A model generated the notes under the pieces. The model worked only from the letters and a program-made list of their open reading frames with translations, made no database searches and had not been told where the DNA came from. This document shows positions 27,741 to 37,353 of a stretch of DNA of 55,346 nt, piece by piece. Within the stretch, counting starts at the first letter, position 1; every line of letters begins with the position of its first letter. The translations under genes and the position numbers were made by a program. The DNA is from Candidatus Binatia bacterium (lineage in GTDB: Bacteria > Desulfobacterota > Binatia > HRBIN30): positions 1-55,346 of the forward strand of contig JAOAHD010000025.1 of NCBI GenBank assembly GCA_026415395.1, in the 5' to 3' direction.

Positions 27741-28070
27741 CCTCCGCCCCACCGGGGCGCCGCCTGCTGCGGCGCCCCGGCGCGCGACGGGGCGCATGGA
27801 GGTGTGGGGCGCCCCTTTACGCGCGCCGGCAACTAGAGCGGTGCCAGCGGCCACCGTGGCATTCTGCTCGAACGGCAGTATCCGTGGCCGCTGCCACCGC
27901 ACTCCACACGCGCTCCTTCTCCGTCGGGAACGAATGCCGCCACGTCCCGCCGAGATGCGTCCGGCGCGACGAGCGGCGCTACACGCGTTTCGTCTCGAAG
28001 AAATATTCCGTCGGGGGGTGGTGGCGTGCTGCCTCCGTCGGGAACGGAAGCCGCCGCGTTCTGCCGAGAG
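27741..28070 (-). repeat. Dispersed composite repeat, copy R3b
   Basis: Reverse-complement partner of R2 (20267-20680). It shares CTGCCGTTCGAGCAGAATGC, GTTGCCGGCGCGCGTAAAGG and two copies of the GTTCCCGACGGAG unit (minus strand, about 27920-27958 and 28030-28068). It lies in tandem with R3a, separated by about 64 bases. Confidence 0.7.
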
Positions 28071-28106
28071 CGCGATCGGACAATCAACCCCCCGGTTGGG
28101 TGCGAG

Positions 28107-28205
28107 CTACGGAACAAGCAAATAGAGCAGGTCGAGGCCGACGAATGAGCCGAGAACCGCGGCAATTACTGCCCAAACGAGCCGGCGACGAGCGCGTGGG
28201 GTCAT
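28107..28205 (-). CDS. 32-residue single-helix membrane microprotein coupled to transketolase
   Basis: ATG at 28205 overlaps the transketolase stop as ATGA. The peptide starts [20 protein letters not shown] and ends [12 protein letters not shown]: a basic N-terminus followed by one hydrophobic helix of about 20 residues. GGGAG lies about 11 bases upstream inside the transketolase gene. The basic-then-hydrophobic layout and exact coupling make it more credible than a random ORF, but no homologue is known to me and it could be fortuitous. Confidence 0.5.
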   Translation of the reverse strand: MTPRARRRLVWAVIAAVLGSFVGLDLLYLLVP

Positions 28206-30220
28206 GCAGAGAGTATCTCCCGTACCGTTCGTGCAATATGTTCTGCGGTAAACCCGAACTTTTGCAAATTCACTTCCCCGGGCGCCGAGGCTCCGAAGCG
28301 GTGCATGCCGATCACCCGCCCGCGTTCGCCTACCCAACGCTCCCAACCGAAGGGCACGGCTGCCTCCACCGCCACGCGCGCCGTGATGTCCTCCGGCAAC
28401 ACGTGCTGCCGATAGGCGGCTTCCTGCTGGGCAAAGAGTTCCCACGAGGGCATAGAGACGACCCGCACGGGAGTGCCCGCAGCCGCCAGCAGTCGCTGCG
28501 CCTCCAGCGCGGGATGCACTTCGGATCCGGTGGCGATGACGATCGCCACCGGCTTTTCGTGCTGCGGCTCGCTCAAAATGTAGGCGCCGCGTTGTAACTC
28601 GCTTGCGGGCGCCAAGTGGGTACGGTCGAGCACCGGTAATTTTTGCCGCGATAGGATGAGGGCCACCGGACCTTCCCGATGCCGCATCGCCCAGCGCCAC
28701 GCTTCGGCGGTTTCGTTGGCGTCGCAAGGGCGAATGACCACTAGGTTGGGAATGGCACGAAGCGCTGCCAAGTGCTCGATGGGCTGGTGAGTGGGCCCGT
28801 CTTCGCCCACACCGATGGAGTCGTGCGTCCACACGTAAATCACCGGCAAGTGGCTCATGGCCGCCAAGCGGATCGGCGGTCGCATGTAATCGGAAAATAC
28901 CAGGAAGGTGGCCACATACGGCCGAACGCCGCCGTGGTAACACAAGCCGTTGGCAATCGCTCCCATGGCGTGCTCGCGCACGCCAAAGTGCAAATTGCGA
29001 CCGGCGCCGGTCTGCCCGTCGAACGAACTCTCGCCGACGAGTGCGGTGTTGGTGGAGACGGAAAGATCGCCGTCGCCACCCATGAGGAAGTGCACGCGCT
29101 GGGCAATGGCGTTGAGCACCTTGCCGCTCGCAACCCGAGTGGCCAGCCCTTCGGTTGCGGGGAACATGGGGATGTCGCGATCCCATTCGAGCGGGAGCTC
29201 GCCGCGCAAGGTGCGATGCCATTCTTCGGCTAGCTCCGGATATTCGTGAGCGTAGGCCGTGAAGCGTTCGTCCCACTCTCGTTGCGCCCGCTCGCCTCGC
29301 TCGACCGCGGTGCGAAAGTGTGCGAGTGCAGCGTCGGGGACGTAAAAGGTTTTGTTCGGGTCCCAGCCTAACGCCTGCTTGGTGAGCCGCACCTCTTCCT
29401 CGCCGAGCGGGCTACCATGCGCGTGATGGGTGCCCGCCTTGTGTGGCGAGCCGTAGCCGAGGGTGGTGTGCACGATGACGAGCGCAGGGCTGGAGGTATC
29501 GCTCTCCGCTTCGGTCAAGGCGGCGTCGATGGCAGCCGTGTCGTGATTCCCGTCCGCCACTTCGTACACCCGCCATCCGTAAGCGCGAAAGCGCGCGGCG
29601 ACGTCCTCCCGAGAGAATGTGAGGCTCGTCGGGCCGTCGAGCGACACTCCATTGCTGTCGTACAGGAAGATCAACTTCCCCAAACGCAAATGGCCGGCGA
29701 GCGAAGCCGCTTCGGCACACACGCCTTCCATCATATCGCCGTCCGAGAGGAGAGCATAGGTGCGATGATCGACGATGCAGTGTCCGGGTCGATTGAAGCG
29801 ATGGGCCAAGACGCGCTCGGCAATCGCCATCCCCACGGCGTTGGCCGCCCCTTGCCCGAGCGGGCCGGTGGTGGCCTCCACACCGGGAGTCAGGCGAAAT
29901 TCGGGGTGCCCCGGTGTAATGCTGCCCCATTGGCGAAAGGACTGGATATCTTCGAGGCTGACGTCGTAGCCGGTCAGGTAGAGCAAGGCATACAACAGCA
30001 TGCTCCCGTGGCCGGCGGAAAGGACAAAGCGGTCGCGATCCGGCCACAGCGGGTTGCGCGGGTTGTGCCGCAGGTGATGTTGCCAGAGAACATAGGCCAT
30101 CGGGGCGGCGCCCAGCGGCATGCCGGGATGGCCGGAGTTGGCCTTTTGCACAGCGTCGATAGCGAGTGTGCGGATACTATTGATGCAAAGCTGTTCCAGA
30201 TTGCGATCGGTCACTCTCAC
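28202..30220 (-). CDS. tkt: Transketolase
   Basis: 672 residues, the family's usual length. Thiamine diphosphate and catalytic motifs are complete: [20 protein letters not shown], the [18 protein letters not shown] loop, [18 protein letters not shown] followed by DSNGVSLDG (cofactor and Mg binding), [15 protein letters not shown] (catalytic Glu) and [19 protein letters not shown]. It moves two-carbon ketol units in the pentose phosphate or Calvin cycle. GTG at 30220 follows GAGGAG with 7 bases spacing. It is 174 bases downstream of citrate synthase on the same strand, with a hairpin between them. Confidence 0.96.
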   Translation of the reverse strand: MRVTDRNLEQLCINSIRTLAIDAVQKANSGHPGMPLGAAPMAYVLWQHHLRHNPRNPLWPDRDRFVLSAGHGSMLLYALLYLTGYDVSLEDIQSFRQWGSITPGHPEFRLTPGVEATTGPLGQGAANAVGMAIAERVLAHRFNRPGHCIVDHRTYALLSDGDMMEGVCAEAASLAGHLRLGKLIFLYDSNGVSLDGPTSLTFSREDVAARFRAYGWRVYEVADGNHDTAAIDAALTEAESDTSSPALVIVHTTLGYGSPHKAGTHHAHGSPLGEEEVRLTKQALGWDPNKTFYVPDAALAHFRTAVERGERAQREWDERFTAYAHEYPELAEEWHRTLRGELPLEWDRDIPMFPATEGLATRVASGKVLNAIAQRVHFLMGGDGDLSVSTNTALVGESSFDGQTGAGRNLHFGVREHAMGAIANGLCYHGGVRPYVATFLVFSDYMRPPIRLAAMSHLPVIYVWTHDSIGVGEDGPTHQPIEHLAALRAIPNLVVIRPCDANETAEAWRWAMRHREGPVALILSRQKLPVLDRTHLAPASELQRGAYILSEPQHEKPVAIVIATGSEVHPALEAQRLLAAAGTPVRVVSMPSWELFAQQEAAYRQHVLPEDITARVAVEAAVPFGWERWVGERGRVIGMHRFGASAPGEVNLQKFGFTAEHIARTVREILSA

Positions 30221-30304
30221 GCGTGTTCTCCTCGTTGCAGCAAGCGCGGTGGCCAGCGCGGCAGCTAGTCGGCCCCTCTAGCCCAAGCAAGGGAGGCCTG
30301 CACC

Positions 30305-30355
30305 CCCCGAGTCGAACCTGGGCGCCCTCGCACCGCTGCAGGGCTCGACTCGGGG
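30305..30355 (-). terminator. Long hairpin between citrate synthase and transketolase genes
   Basis: CCCCGAGTCGAACCTG (30305-30320) pairs with CAGGGCTCGACTCGGGG (30339-30355) through 15-16 bp with one bulge and an 18-base loop. It lies just after the citrate synthase stop. There is no T run, so it is either a non-canonical terminator or an RNA-protecting hairpin. Confidence 0.45.
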
Positions 30356-30394
30356 TAAGCCGCACCGGAGCAGGAGCCGCTCGCGAGTACGCGG

Positions 30395-31726
30395 CTAAAT
30401 CGCTTCGCTCACGGCGTCCTCGCGTTGCGTCGGCTCCGGCCGTTCTTCGATGGGAATGTAGTGCCGCTCGGGCTCACCGATGTAAATTTGGCGCGGGCGC
30501 GTAATTTTCTGCTCGGGGTCGCGCACCATTTCCGCCCACTGCGCCATCCATCCGGAAGTGCGAGGAATGGCGAACAACACTGGGAACATCGTGAGCGGAA
30601 AGCCCATGGCCTGGTAAATGATGCCGGAGTAAAAGTCGACGTTCGGGTACAGCTTGCGGCTGACGAAGTAATCGTCTTGCAAGGCGATGCGCTCGAGCTC
30701 CAGAGCGATGTCGATCAGCGGGTTCTTGCCCGTGACCTCGAATACCTCGTAGGCAATTTTCTTGATGATTTTCGCCCGCGGGTCGTAGTTCTTGTATACG
30801 CGGTGGCCGAAGCCCATCAGGCGCCCTTCGCCGGATTTGAACTTTTTGATGTACTCGGGCACGCGGCTGACCGAACCGATTTCCATCAGCATGCGGATGA
30901 CCGCCTCGTTGGCGCCGCCGTGCAGCGGCCCGTACAACGCGGCTACCGCCGCGGCCACGGCGGAATACGGGTCGACTTGCGAGCTCGCCACGCTACGTAG
31001 CGCATTCGTGGAACAGTTTTGCTCGTGGTCGGCATGGAGGATGAAGAGCACATCCAGCGCCCGCTCGAGCACAGGGTCCGGCTTGTACTTGAGCTCCGTC
31101 ATCTTCCACAGCATCGACATGAAATTGCCGGTGTAGCTCAAGTCGTTGTCGGGGTAGACGTAGGGGAGCCCGCGCATTTTGCGATAGGCCCAAGCCGCGA
31201 TCGTGGGAATCTTGCCAATCAGGCGGCGCGTCTGCAGCCGGCGGGATTCGAGGTCGAAGATGTTCTTGGCGTCTGGATAGAACGTCGACATCGCACCGAT
31301 GGTCCCGACCAAGATTCCCATCGGGTGCGCGTCGTACCGAAAGCCTTCGATGAAGGTCTTGATGTTTTCGTGCACCATCGTGTGATTGGTGATGTTTTGC
31401 CGCCACGCGGCAAAGTGCTTGGCGTCGGGGAGCTCGCCCTTCACGATGAGGTAGGCGGTCTCCAAGTAGTTGCTCTTCTCCGCCAGCTCTTCGATCGGGT
31501 ACCCGCGATACCGCAGAATCCCTTTTTCGCCGTCGATAAAGGTGATCCGACTTTTGCACGTGGCCGTGTTTGTCAGCGCGGGGTCGTACGACAATAAGCC
31601 CGGATCGTCGTCGTTCACCTTGATTTGTTTGAGATCGGCGGCACGAATGGCGTTGTGCTCAATGGGAATTTCGTACTGCTTGCCAGTGCGATTATCGATG
31701 ATCGTGAGCGTGTTCTTTCCTGTCAT
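30395..31726 (-). CDS. gltA: Citrate synthase
   Basis: 443 residues from ATG at 31726, which follows GGAGGTG with 8 bases spacing; the longer frame upstream has no ribosome site. Type II citrate synthase motifs are LFILHADHEQNCSTNALR (catalytic His), GPLHGGANEAV, MGFGHRVYKNYDPRA and the catalytic-Asp region PNVDFYSGIIYQAMG. It condenses acetyl-CoA with oxaloacetate at the entry of the TCA cycle. The downstream gene is transketolase; the upstream GH3 gene is divergent with 135 bases between. Confidence 0.97.
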   Translation of the reverse strand: MTGKNTLTIIDNRTGKQYEIPIEHNAIRAADLKQIKVNDDDPGLLSYDPALTNTATCKSRITFIDGEKGILRYRGYPIEELAEKSNYLETAYLIVKGELPDAKHFAAWRQNITNHTMVHENIKTFIEGFRYDAHPMGILVGTIGAMSTFYPDAKNIFDLESRRLQTRRLIGKIPTIAAWAYRKMRGLPYVYPDNDLSYTGNFMSMLWKMTELKYKPDPVLERALDVLFILHADHEQNCSTNALRSVASSQVDPYSAVAAAVAALYGPLHGGANEAVIRMLMEIGSVSRVPEYIKKFKSGEGRLMGFGHRVYKNYDPRAKIIKKIAYEVFEVTGKNPLIDIALELERIALQDDYFVSRKLYPNVDFYSGIIYQAMGFPLTMFPVLFAIPRTSGWMAQWAEMVRDPEQKITRPRQIYIGEPERHYIPIEERPEPTQREDAVSEAI

Positions 31727-31861
31727 GGCGCCACACCTCCTCTCTGCCGCATTATGGCTGGATGGGCGCAACGTGCAATGCGCCGCCGGTGAGTTTCTGC
31801 GCTCGTGGAAACGGGCCCCCGAGACTTGCACGGCCCGCCGCCTTCAGCGTAGGGCGAAGCC

Positions 31862-33721
31862 ATGAGGCAGCAGTATTCATGGATTTTGCCCGTGCTCACG
31901 CTCGCTTGCGCGGCACTAGCCGCGGGCTGTGGCGACGACGGCGAGCCGGCCGGTGGCAAAGGCGGCTTGCGGCGCTTCGATGCGCAAGTGGAAGCCGTGC
32001 TCCGACAAATGACGCTGGAGGAAAAGGCGGGGCAGATGACGCAAGCGGAGATCGACAAGCTTGCCAGTCTCGACGACATCCCCGCATTCGCCTTGGGCTC
32101 GTTGCTCAACGGCGGCGATGCCGACCCACCCGACGGCAACAGCGTGCAAGCCTGGGCCCGCATGTACGACGAGGCGCAGCGCGCTGCTTTGCGAAGCCGC
32201 TTGCGGATCCCACTGCTGTATGGCGTCGATGCCGTGCACGGTCACAGCAACGTGGTCGGAGCGGTGATCTTTCCGCACAACATCGGCCTCGGCTGCACGC
32301 GCAATGAAGAGCTCGTCGAAGAAATTGCTCACGTCACTGCTCGCGAAATGCGGGCCACCGGCTTGCACTGGACCTTCGCTCCCACGGTGGCGGTAGCGCG
32401 CGACGAGCGTTGGGGGCGCACCTACGAGAGCTTTTCCGAGGATCCGGAGCTGGTAGCGCGGCTCGGCGCCGCGGCGGTGCGCGGATTCCAACGCGGCGGG
32501 CTCCGCGAGCGCGAGGCAGTGCTGGCAACGGCAAAGCACTTTCTTGCCGATGGCGGCACGGCGTTCGGCTCCTCTACGCCTCCGCTCATGCTTATCGACC
32601 AAGGCGATGCCCGAATTGCAGAGAGCGAGCTGCGCGCCATCCACTTGCTCCCGTATCGCCGTGCGATCGCGGCAGGGGCGGCGTCCATCATGGCTTCTTA
32701 CAGCAGTTGGAACGGCACCAAGATGCACGCCAACCGCTATTTGCTCACGGAACTCCTCAAGAACGAGCTCGGCTTTGACGGTTTCGTGATCTCGGATTAC
32801 CTCGCGATCGACCAACTGAATCCCGATTACAAAGAAGCGGTTCGGCAAGCGATCACCGCCGGCATCGACATGGGCATGGTGGCGCACCGCTACCGCGACT
32901 TCATCACCGCCCTGCTGGCACTGGTGCGGGAAGGTGCCATTGGCGAGGATCGCATCGAGGACGCAGTGCGGCGCATCTTGCGGGTAAAAGCGGCGATGGG
33001 CTTGCTGAACGCTACTCCTGCGCTGTGGTCGAACGCGGAATTGCAGGAGTATGTCGGCTCGGCGGAGCATCGGGCGCTGGCTCGACGAGCAGTGCGCGAG
33101 TCCGTAGTGCTGTTGAAAAACGAGCGCTCCCTGCTGCCGCTTTCGAAGTCGGCGCGACGCATTCACGTCGCCGGAGTGCACGCCGACAATCTGGGATATC
33201 AGTGCGGTGGTTGGACGATCGCATGGCGGGGAGGGAGCGGGCGGATTACCGAGGGGACCACGATTTTGGAAGGAATTAGAGCCATAGTGTCGCCGGCAAC
33301 GGAGGTGACGTACTCGCTGGACGGCAGTGGCGCCGCCGGGGCCGATGTGGCCATTGTCGCCATTGGCGAACGGCCATACGCCGAGTACACCGGCGATCGG
33401 GCAGACCTTGCCCTCGAGCCGAGGCAAGTGGAGCTAGTGCGCACGGTGGCGCAGGCAGGCGCGCCGGTGGTGGTGGTTTTAGTGACCGGAAGGCCTCTCA
33501 TTTTGGGCGAGGTGCTCTCGCTTGCGGATGCATTGTTGGTCGTATGGCTTCCGGGTACCGAAGGGCAGGGCGTGGCCGACGTGCTGTTCGGCGACTTCGC
33601 TCCGGTGGGGAAGCTTTCGTTTTCATGGCCGCGTTCGATAGAGCAAATTCCCATCAATGTGGGCGACGCCGTGTACGACCCGCTGTTTCCCTTCGGTTAC
33701 GGACTCGTGTACTCGAGGTAA
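31862..33721 (+). CDS. GH3-family beta-glycosidase, lipoprotein
   Basis: 619 residues. A lipoprotein signal ends in LAALAAGC (lipidated Cys 23), placing the enzyme on an envelope membrane. The (beta/alpha)8 barrel carries GVDAVHGHSNV, TFAPTVAVARDERWGRTYES and KHFLADGG; the nucleophile is Asp 312 in GFDGFVISDYLAID. The second domain carries the putative acid/base Glu near 508 (ERPYAEYTGD). The layout without a fibronectin domain matches ExoP/barley ExoI-like beta-glucosidases that act on gluco-oligosaccharides. ATG at 31862 follows AGGGCGAAG. No sugar-uptake genes are nearby. Confidence 0.92.
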   Translation: MRQQYSWILPVLTLACAALAAGCGDDGEPAGGKGGLRRFDAQVEAVLRQMTLEEKAGQMTQAEIDKLASLDDIPAFALGSLLNGGDADPPDGNSVQAWARMYDEAQRAALRSRLRIPLLYGVDAVHGHSNVVGAVIFPHNIGLGCTRNEELVEEIAHVTAREMRATGLHWTFAPTVAVARDERWGRTYESFSEDPELVARLGAAAVRGFQRGGLREREAVLATAKHFLADGGTAFGSSTPPLMLIDQGDARIAESELRAIHLLPYRRAIAAGAASIMASYSSWNGTKMHANRYLLTELLKNELGFDGFVISDYLAIDQLNPDYKEAVRQAITAGIDMGMVAHRYRDFITALLALVREGAIGEDRIEDAVRRILRVKAAMGLLNATPALWSNAELQEYVGSAEHRALARRAVRESVVLLKNERSLLPLSKSARRIHVAGVHADNLGYQCGGWTIAWRGGSGRITEGTTILEGIRAIVSPATEVTYSLDGSGAAGADVAIVAIGERPYAEYTGDRADLALEPRQVELVRTVAQAGAPVVVVLVTGRPLILGEVLSLADALLVVWLPGTEGQGVADVLFGDFAPVGKLSFSWPRSIEQIPINVGDAVYDPLFPFGYGLVYSR

Positions 33722-33850
33722 GGTTGGCGCACCGCAGCCGGTGGCAACGTTGCCGCCATATCCAAAGTGGGTATTTCCCTCTTGCTTGGTGAGGGAACCA
33801 TATCGCCAGCAATGGAAACTTGCGGCAAATTGGGCCAAAGTGACGGCCGT

Positions 33851-36352
33851 ATGCAGGGACAGAAAGTGACGCCAAGCGAGGCCGCTCCGGCTGCCCAGCC
33901 AGGGCAGGCGGGCATCTCTGCGGAGCTCGCGCAGTTCTTGGAGGCGGTCCGGGCACCGCTGCGCTTCCTCGCGCAAGCCTCGCCTGAGGTGGCGTCACGC
34001 ACGGAGTTTCCAGCGGCAGAGCTTGCCCAACAAGGGCGGGCCTTGCTGTCGGGCTTGGCGACCGCGGCGCAACGCGGCGCGTTGGCAGCCTTGTGCGCGG
34101 CACTGGAGCGAGTTTACGCGGTGCCCGCGAGTGAGCGGGGCGCCATGATTGCCCGTTGCCGAGCTGAACTCGGGGCCTTGGAGACGGCGCTTGCGGCACC
34201 GCCCGCCGACGTGGCCTACCGGCGCTTCACTGGCAACCTAGAACGCAGCTTCGAGTTGCTGTCCCGTCCGGTGCAGTTCCTGAAAGGCGTGGGGCCGCAG
34301 CGCGCGCAAGACTTGCAGCGCTTCGGCATCGAGACGGTGGAAGACCTCCTCTACCACTTGCCGTTCCGGTACGAAGACCGGCGCACCGTCACCCCGATTC
34401 GCGCGTTGCGAATCGGAGAAACGGCCACGGTGGTGGGCGAGCTGGTGTCGCTACAAGAGCGTTTCGTCGGGCGGGTCCAACGCCATGTTCTGCAAGGCGT
34501 GTTGCGCGATGCCACCGGCTCGCTCGCACTGGTGTGGTTCCACCAGCTCCCGTTCTTTAAGAACAACCTGGTGGTGGGCGAACGCTACCGCGTGTACGGC
34601 CGGGTGGAGGGCAGCTACCGCTTCACGCTGCAGATGGCGCATCCAGACGTGGAGGCGGAAAGCGTGGCCGCCAAGCAGCAATCGCGCGTACTGCCGGTGT
34701 ACCAAAAGCCCGGACGCATGGCGCTCACCACAATGCGGCGCATTGTGCAGCAGGCAGTGCAAGATTTTGCTTCCTACCTCCCGAGCGTGCTTCCGGCTGA
34801 GCTCGTGGCCGAGATGGGTGTGATGGATTTGACGGCGGCGATGGAGCAACTCCACCTGCCCGACAACAACGCCGATGTAGAAGCCCTCAACCTGTTTCGT
34901 TCGCTCGCGCACCGCTCGCTCGTCTTCGATGAACTCTTTTTTCTGCAGCTCGGCATGCAACTGCGGCGCCGCTCGGTGGAAAAAGAGAAGAGTCTCGTGT
35001 TCGACGACGGCGGGGCACTCGCGCAAGATTTCTTGCGCCGGCTGCCGTTTGCTCTGACCGCCGCACAACAACGGGTGATTCGCGAAATCACCAGCGATCT
35101 CCAGCGCGGCCACCCCATGCACCGGCTCGTGCAGGGCGATGTGGGAAGCGGCAAAACCGTGGTTGCGCTCTACGCCGCGCTGGTGGCGATTGCCAACGGA
35201 GCGCAGTGCGCGTTCATGGCGCCGACGGAGCTTTTGGCGGAGCAGCATTATCGAACGATCACCCGGCTTGCCGAGGGGCTGCCGGTGCGCGTGGCGTTGC
35301 TCACCGGGGCGGTGCGCCGCCGCGAGCGCGAGCCCCTGCTGCGCGAGATTGCTGCCGGCGACATTCACCTGGTGGTGGGAACGCATGCGCTCATCCAGGA
35401 GGGGGTGCGCTTTGCCAACTTGGGCCTCGGGGTGATCGACGAGCAGCATCGCTTTGGTGTTTTGCAACGCGCGGCATTGCACCGCCTGGGGTGCCGTGGC
35501 GAGGCGAGCCCGCACATCCTGCTCATGACTGCAACGCCGATTCCGCGCACGCTGACGATGACCTTGTACGGCGATCTCGATGTGTCCCTCCTCGATGAAC
35601 TGCCCCCCGGACGGAAACCGGTGCAGACGTTTTTGCGCGGCGAGGCCGAGCGTGCGGAGGTGTATGCGCTGGTCAAGCGCGAGCTCGACCGCGGGCGGCA
35701 AGCGTACATCGTCTACCCGCTTGTGGAGGGGGGTGACGACTCGGAACTGCGCGACGCCACGACCATGGCCAAGGAGCTCGCGCGCACGGTGTTCCAGGGC
35801 TACCGCGTGGGCCTCGTGCATGGCCGCATGAAACCGGCGGAAAAGGATGCTGTGATGCGCCGCTTTCAGGCGGGCGAGGTGCAGTTGCTCGTGAGCACGA
35901 CGGTGATCGAAGTGGGCATCGATGTGCCCAATGCTACCGTGATGGTGGTGGAGCACGCCGAGCGGTTCGGATTGTCGCAGTTGCATCAGTTGCGTGGCCG
36001 GGTGGGGCGCGGTGCAGACGAATCCTATTGCATCCTATTGGCATCGTACCGCCGTGGCGACGACACCGAGCGGCGCCTGCAAGCGATGAAAATTACCGAC
36101 GGCTTTCAGATTGCCGAGATCGACTTGGAGCTGCGCGGCCCCGGGGAGCTGCTCGGGACGCGACAAGCCGGGGTGCCGGATTTTCGCGTGGCGAACGTCG
36201 TGCGCGATCGCGTCGTGCTCGAACAAGCGCGGGCAGCAGCGGAGCAGTGGCTGGCGAAGGACCCGGAATTGCGCTTGCCGGAATCGCGCCTTTTGCGGGC
36301 GGTGCTTAAACACCGCTGGGCGGACCGCTTGGAGTTGGCGCAAATCGGCTGA
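33851..36352 (+). CDS. recG: ATP-dependent DNA helicase RecG
   Basis: About 833 residues from ATG at 33851; the frame is open to 33767 and the start is uncertain. An N-terminal extension of about 120 residues, Ala/Gln-rich, precedes the wedge domain (QFLKGVGPQRAQDLQRFGIE, YHLPFRYEDRR). Helicase motifs are I GDVGSGKTVVA, Ia APTELLAEQHY, II DEQHRFGVLQR, III LMTATPIPRT, then STTVIEVGIDVPNATVMV and QLRGRVGRG. The C-terminal block LELRGPGELLGTRQ is specific to RecG. It remodels stalled replication forks and Holliday junctions. The longer N-terminus resembles RecG of thermophiles and several deltaproteobacterial lineages. Confidence 0.95.
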   Translation: MQGQKVTPSEAAPAAQPGQAGISAELAQFLEAVRAPLRFLAQASPEVASRTEFPAAELAQQGRALLSGLATAAQRGALAALCAALERVYAVPASERGAMIARCRAELGALETALAAPPADVAYRRFTGNLERSFELLSRPVQFLKGVGPQRAQDLQRFGIETVEDLLYHLPFRYEDRRTVTPIRALRIGETATVVGELVSLQERFVGRVQRHVLQGVLRDATGSLALVWFHQLPFFKNNLVVGERYRVYGRVEGSYRFTLQMAHPDVEAESVAAKQQSRVLPVYQKPGRMALTTMRRIVQQAVQDFASYLPSVLPAELVAEMGVMDLTAAMEQLHLPDNNADVEALNLFRSLAHRSLVFDELFFLQLGMQLRRRSVEKEKSLVFDDGGALAQDFLRRLPFALTAAQQRVIREITSDLQRGHPMHRLVQGDVGSGKTVVALYAALVAIANGAQCAFMAPTELLAEQHYRTITRLAEGLPVRVALLTGAVRRREREPLLREIAAGDIHLVVGTHALIQEGVRFANLGLGVIDEQHRFGVLQRAALHRLGCRGEASPHILLMTATPIPRTLTMTLYGDLDVSLLDELPPGRKPVQTFLRGEAERAEVYALVKRELDRGRQAYIVYPLVEGGDDSELRDATTMAKELARTVFQGYRVGLVHGRMKPAEKDAVMRRFQAGEVQLLVSTTVIEVGIDVPNATVMVVEHAERFGLSQLHQLRGRVGRGADESYCILLASYRRGDDTERRLQAMKITDGFQIAEIDLELRGPGELLGTRQAGVPDFRVANVVRDRVVLEQARAAAEQWLAKDPELRLPESRLLRAVLKHRWADRLELAQIG

Positions 36353-36368
36353 GCCGAGGGATGGGGCG

Positions 36369-37277
36369 GTGGTGAGGAAGAGCGTGCGGGTGGGTGCCGG
36401 AGTGTGGGTTTGCTGGGTGCTGCTGTCGATCGGTTTGGGGTTGCTCCTCGCCGCTCGGGCAAAGGCCGAAACTGCAGTCGAGCGCGGGCGCGTGCTCTTC
36501 GCCCTTGCTGGAGGATGCGGCTGCCACACCAGCAAGGACGGGCCCGTGGGCGCGGGGGGAGGCGAGGTGCCGACGCCATTCGGGAAGTTCTACGGAACGA
36601 ACATCACGCCTGACCCGGAAACCGGAATCGGCAAGTGGAGCGACCAGGAAATCATTGCCGCTATCCGCGACGGGGTCGCGCGCGGGAAGGGGGTCGAGTC
36701 GCCAGCGATGCCGTACTACTGGTATGCAGGCATGAGCGACGAGGATGTGCGCGCGCTGGTGGCTTACCTGCGTAGCCTGCCCGCGGTGCGCCAGCCGAAT
36801 CGGCCGCATGAGGGAGAACCCCCGTTTGCACGGCTCGCTTATCGCGCGTGGCGTGCACTCTGGGCGCCGCGCTTTCGCCCAGCGCCGGTGCGTCCCTCCG
36901 ATCCAGTGGAGCGTGGGCGTTACTTCGTCGACCACGTTTCCCTTTGTGCCGATTGTCATACCCCGAGGAACTTCGTCGGGGCAATCCGCTTCGACTTGTA
37001 TCTGGCCGGCACAGAGGCCGGTCCGGGTGGAACGCACGTGCCCAACATCACCCCGCATGAAACTGGAATTGGTTCTTGGGACGAGGACGACATCGTGAAC
37101 CTGTTGCGCACCGGCTTCACGCCGGAGTTCGACAACGTACAAGGTTGGATGGCGGAGGTGGTGGAGGGCAAGGCTGGCGGCCCGGGCTACCGCGATGCAC
37201 CGGAAGAAGAGCTGCGGGCAATTGCGCGGTATTTGCGGCAAGTGCGGCCGATTGCGCATCGGGTGGAGCGGGACTGA
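36369..37277 (+). CDS. Diheme cytochrome c with one non-canonical heme site
   Basis: 302 residues from GTG at 36369 (GTG at 36372 is equally possible), 17 bases after recG. A signal helix (VCWVLLSIGLGLLLAARA) is followed by two cytochrome c domains of about 120 residues, each with the family's NITP(D/H)ETGIG segment, as in cytochrome subunits of dehydrogenases. The second heme site is normal (CADCH). The first is GGCGCHTSKD, that is CxCH, one residue short of CxxCH. Whether heme is attached there, perhaps by a single thioether, is unknown. It probably carries electrons in the periplasm with the next gene. Confidence 0.85.
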   Translation: MVRKSVRVGAGVWVCWVLLSIGLGLLLAARAKAETAVERGRVLFALAGGCGCHTSKDGPVGAGGGEVPTPFGKFYGTNITPDPETGIGKWSDQEIIAAIRDGVARGKGVESPAMPYYWYAGMSDEDVRALVAYLRSLPAVRQPNRPHEGEPPFARLAYRAWRALWAPRFRPAPVRPSDPVERGRYFVDHVSLCADCHTPRNFVGAIRFDLYLAGTEAGPGGTHVPNITPHETGIGSWDEDDIVNLLRTGFTPEFDNVQGWMAEVVEGKAGGPGYRDAPEEELRAIARYLRQVRPIAHRVERD

Positions 37278-37353
37278 CTGCCCCACTGGCGCACTTTCTC
37301 AGTTGACCAAGGGCGGGGGTTCACGTAAGCGCTCGCCCCTGAAGGAGGAGTCG

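Larger units (their letters stand above)
27237..28106. other. Non-coding gap holding two repeat copies
   Basis: 870 bases between the enoyl-CoA hydratase start and the small ORF after transketolase. Long open frames exist on both strands but read as Arg/Ala/Pro-rich sequence derived from repeats, and their frames are not conserved between copies. It contains copies R3a and R3b and further GCGAGCAGCGAGCGGCGAG blocks. Confidence 0.65.

Noticed and set aside
27301-28597. Several long ORFs on both strands across the repeat-filled gap
   Set aside because: High GC makes long frames common. The translations are Arg/Ala/Pro-rich and the frames differ between repeat copies.
28107-29276. 389-codon minus-strand ORF overlapping transketolase
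   Set aside because: All but the last 32 codons are transketolase read in another frame. Only the ATGA-coupled terminal part is kept, as a separate small ORF.
30305-30355. Hairpin considered as a full rho-independent terminator
   Set aside because: No T tract follows on either strand. It is listed only as a non-canonical candidate.
34451-35986. 511-codon minus-strand ORF antisense to recG
   Set aside because: It is His/Arg/Gln-rich sequence mirroring the recG coding frame, with no start signal or motif.
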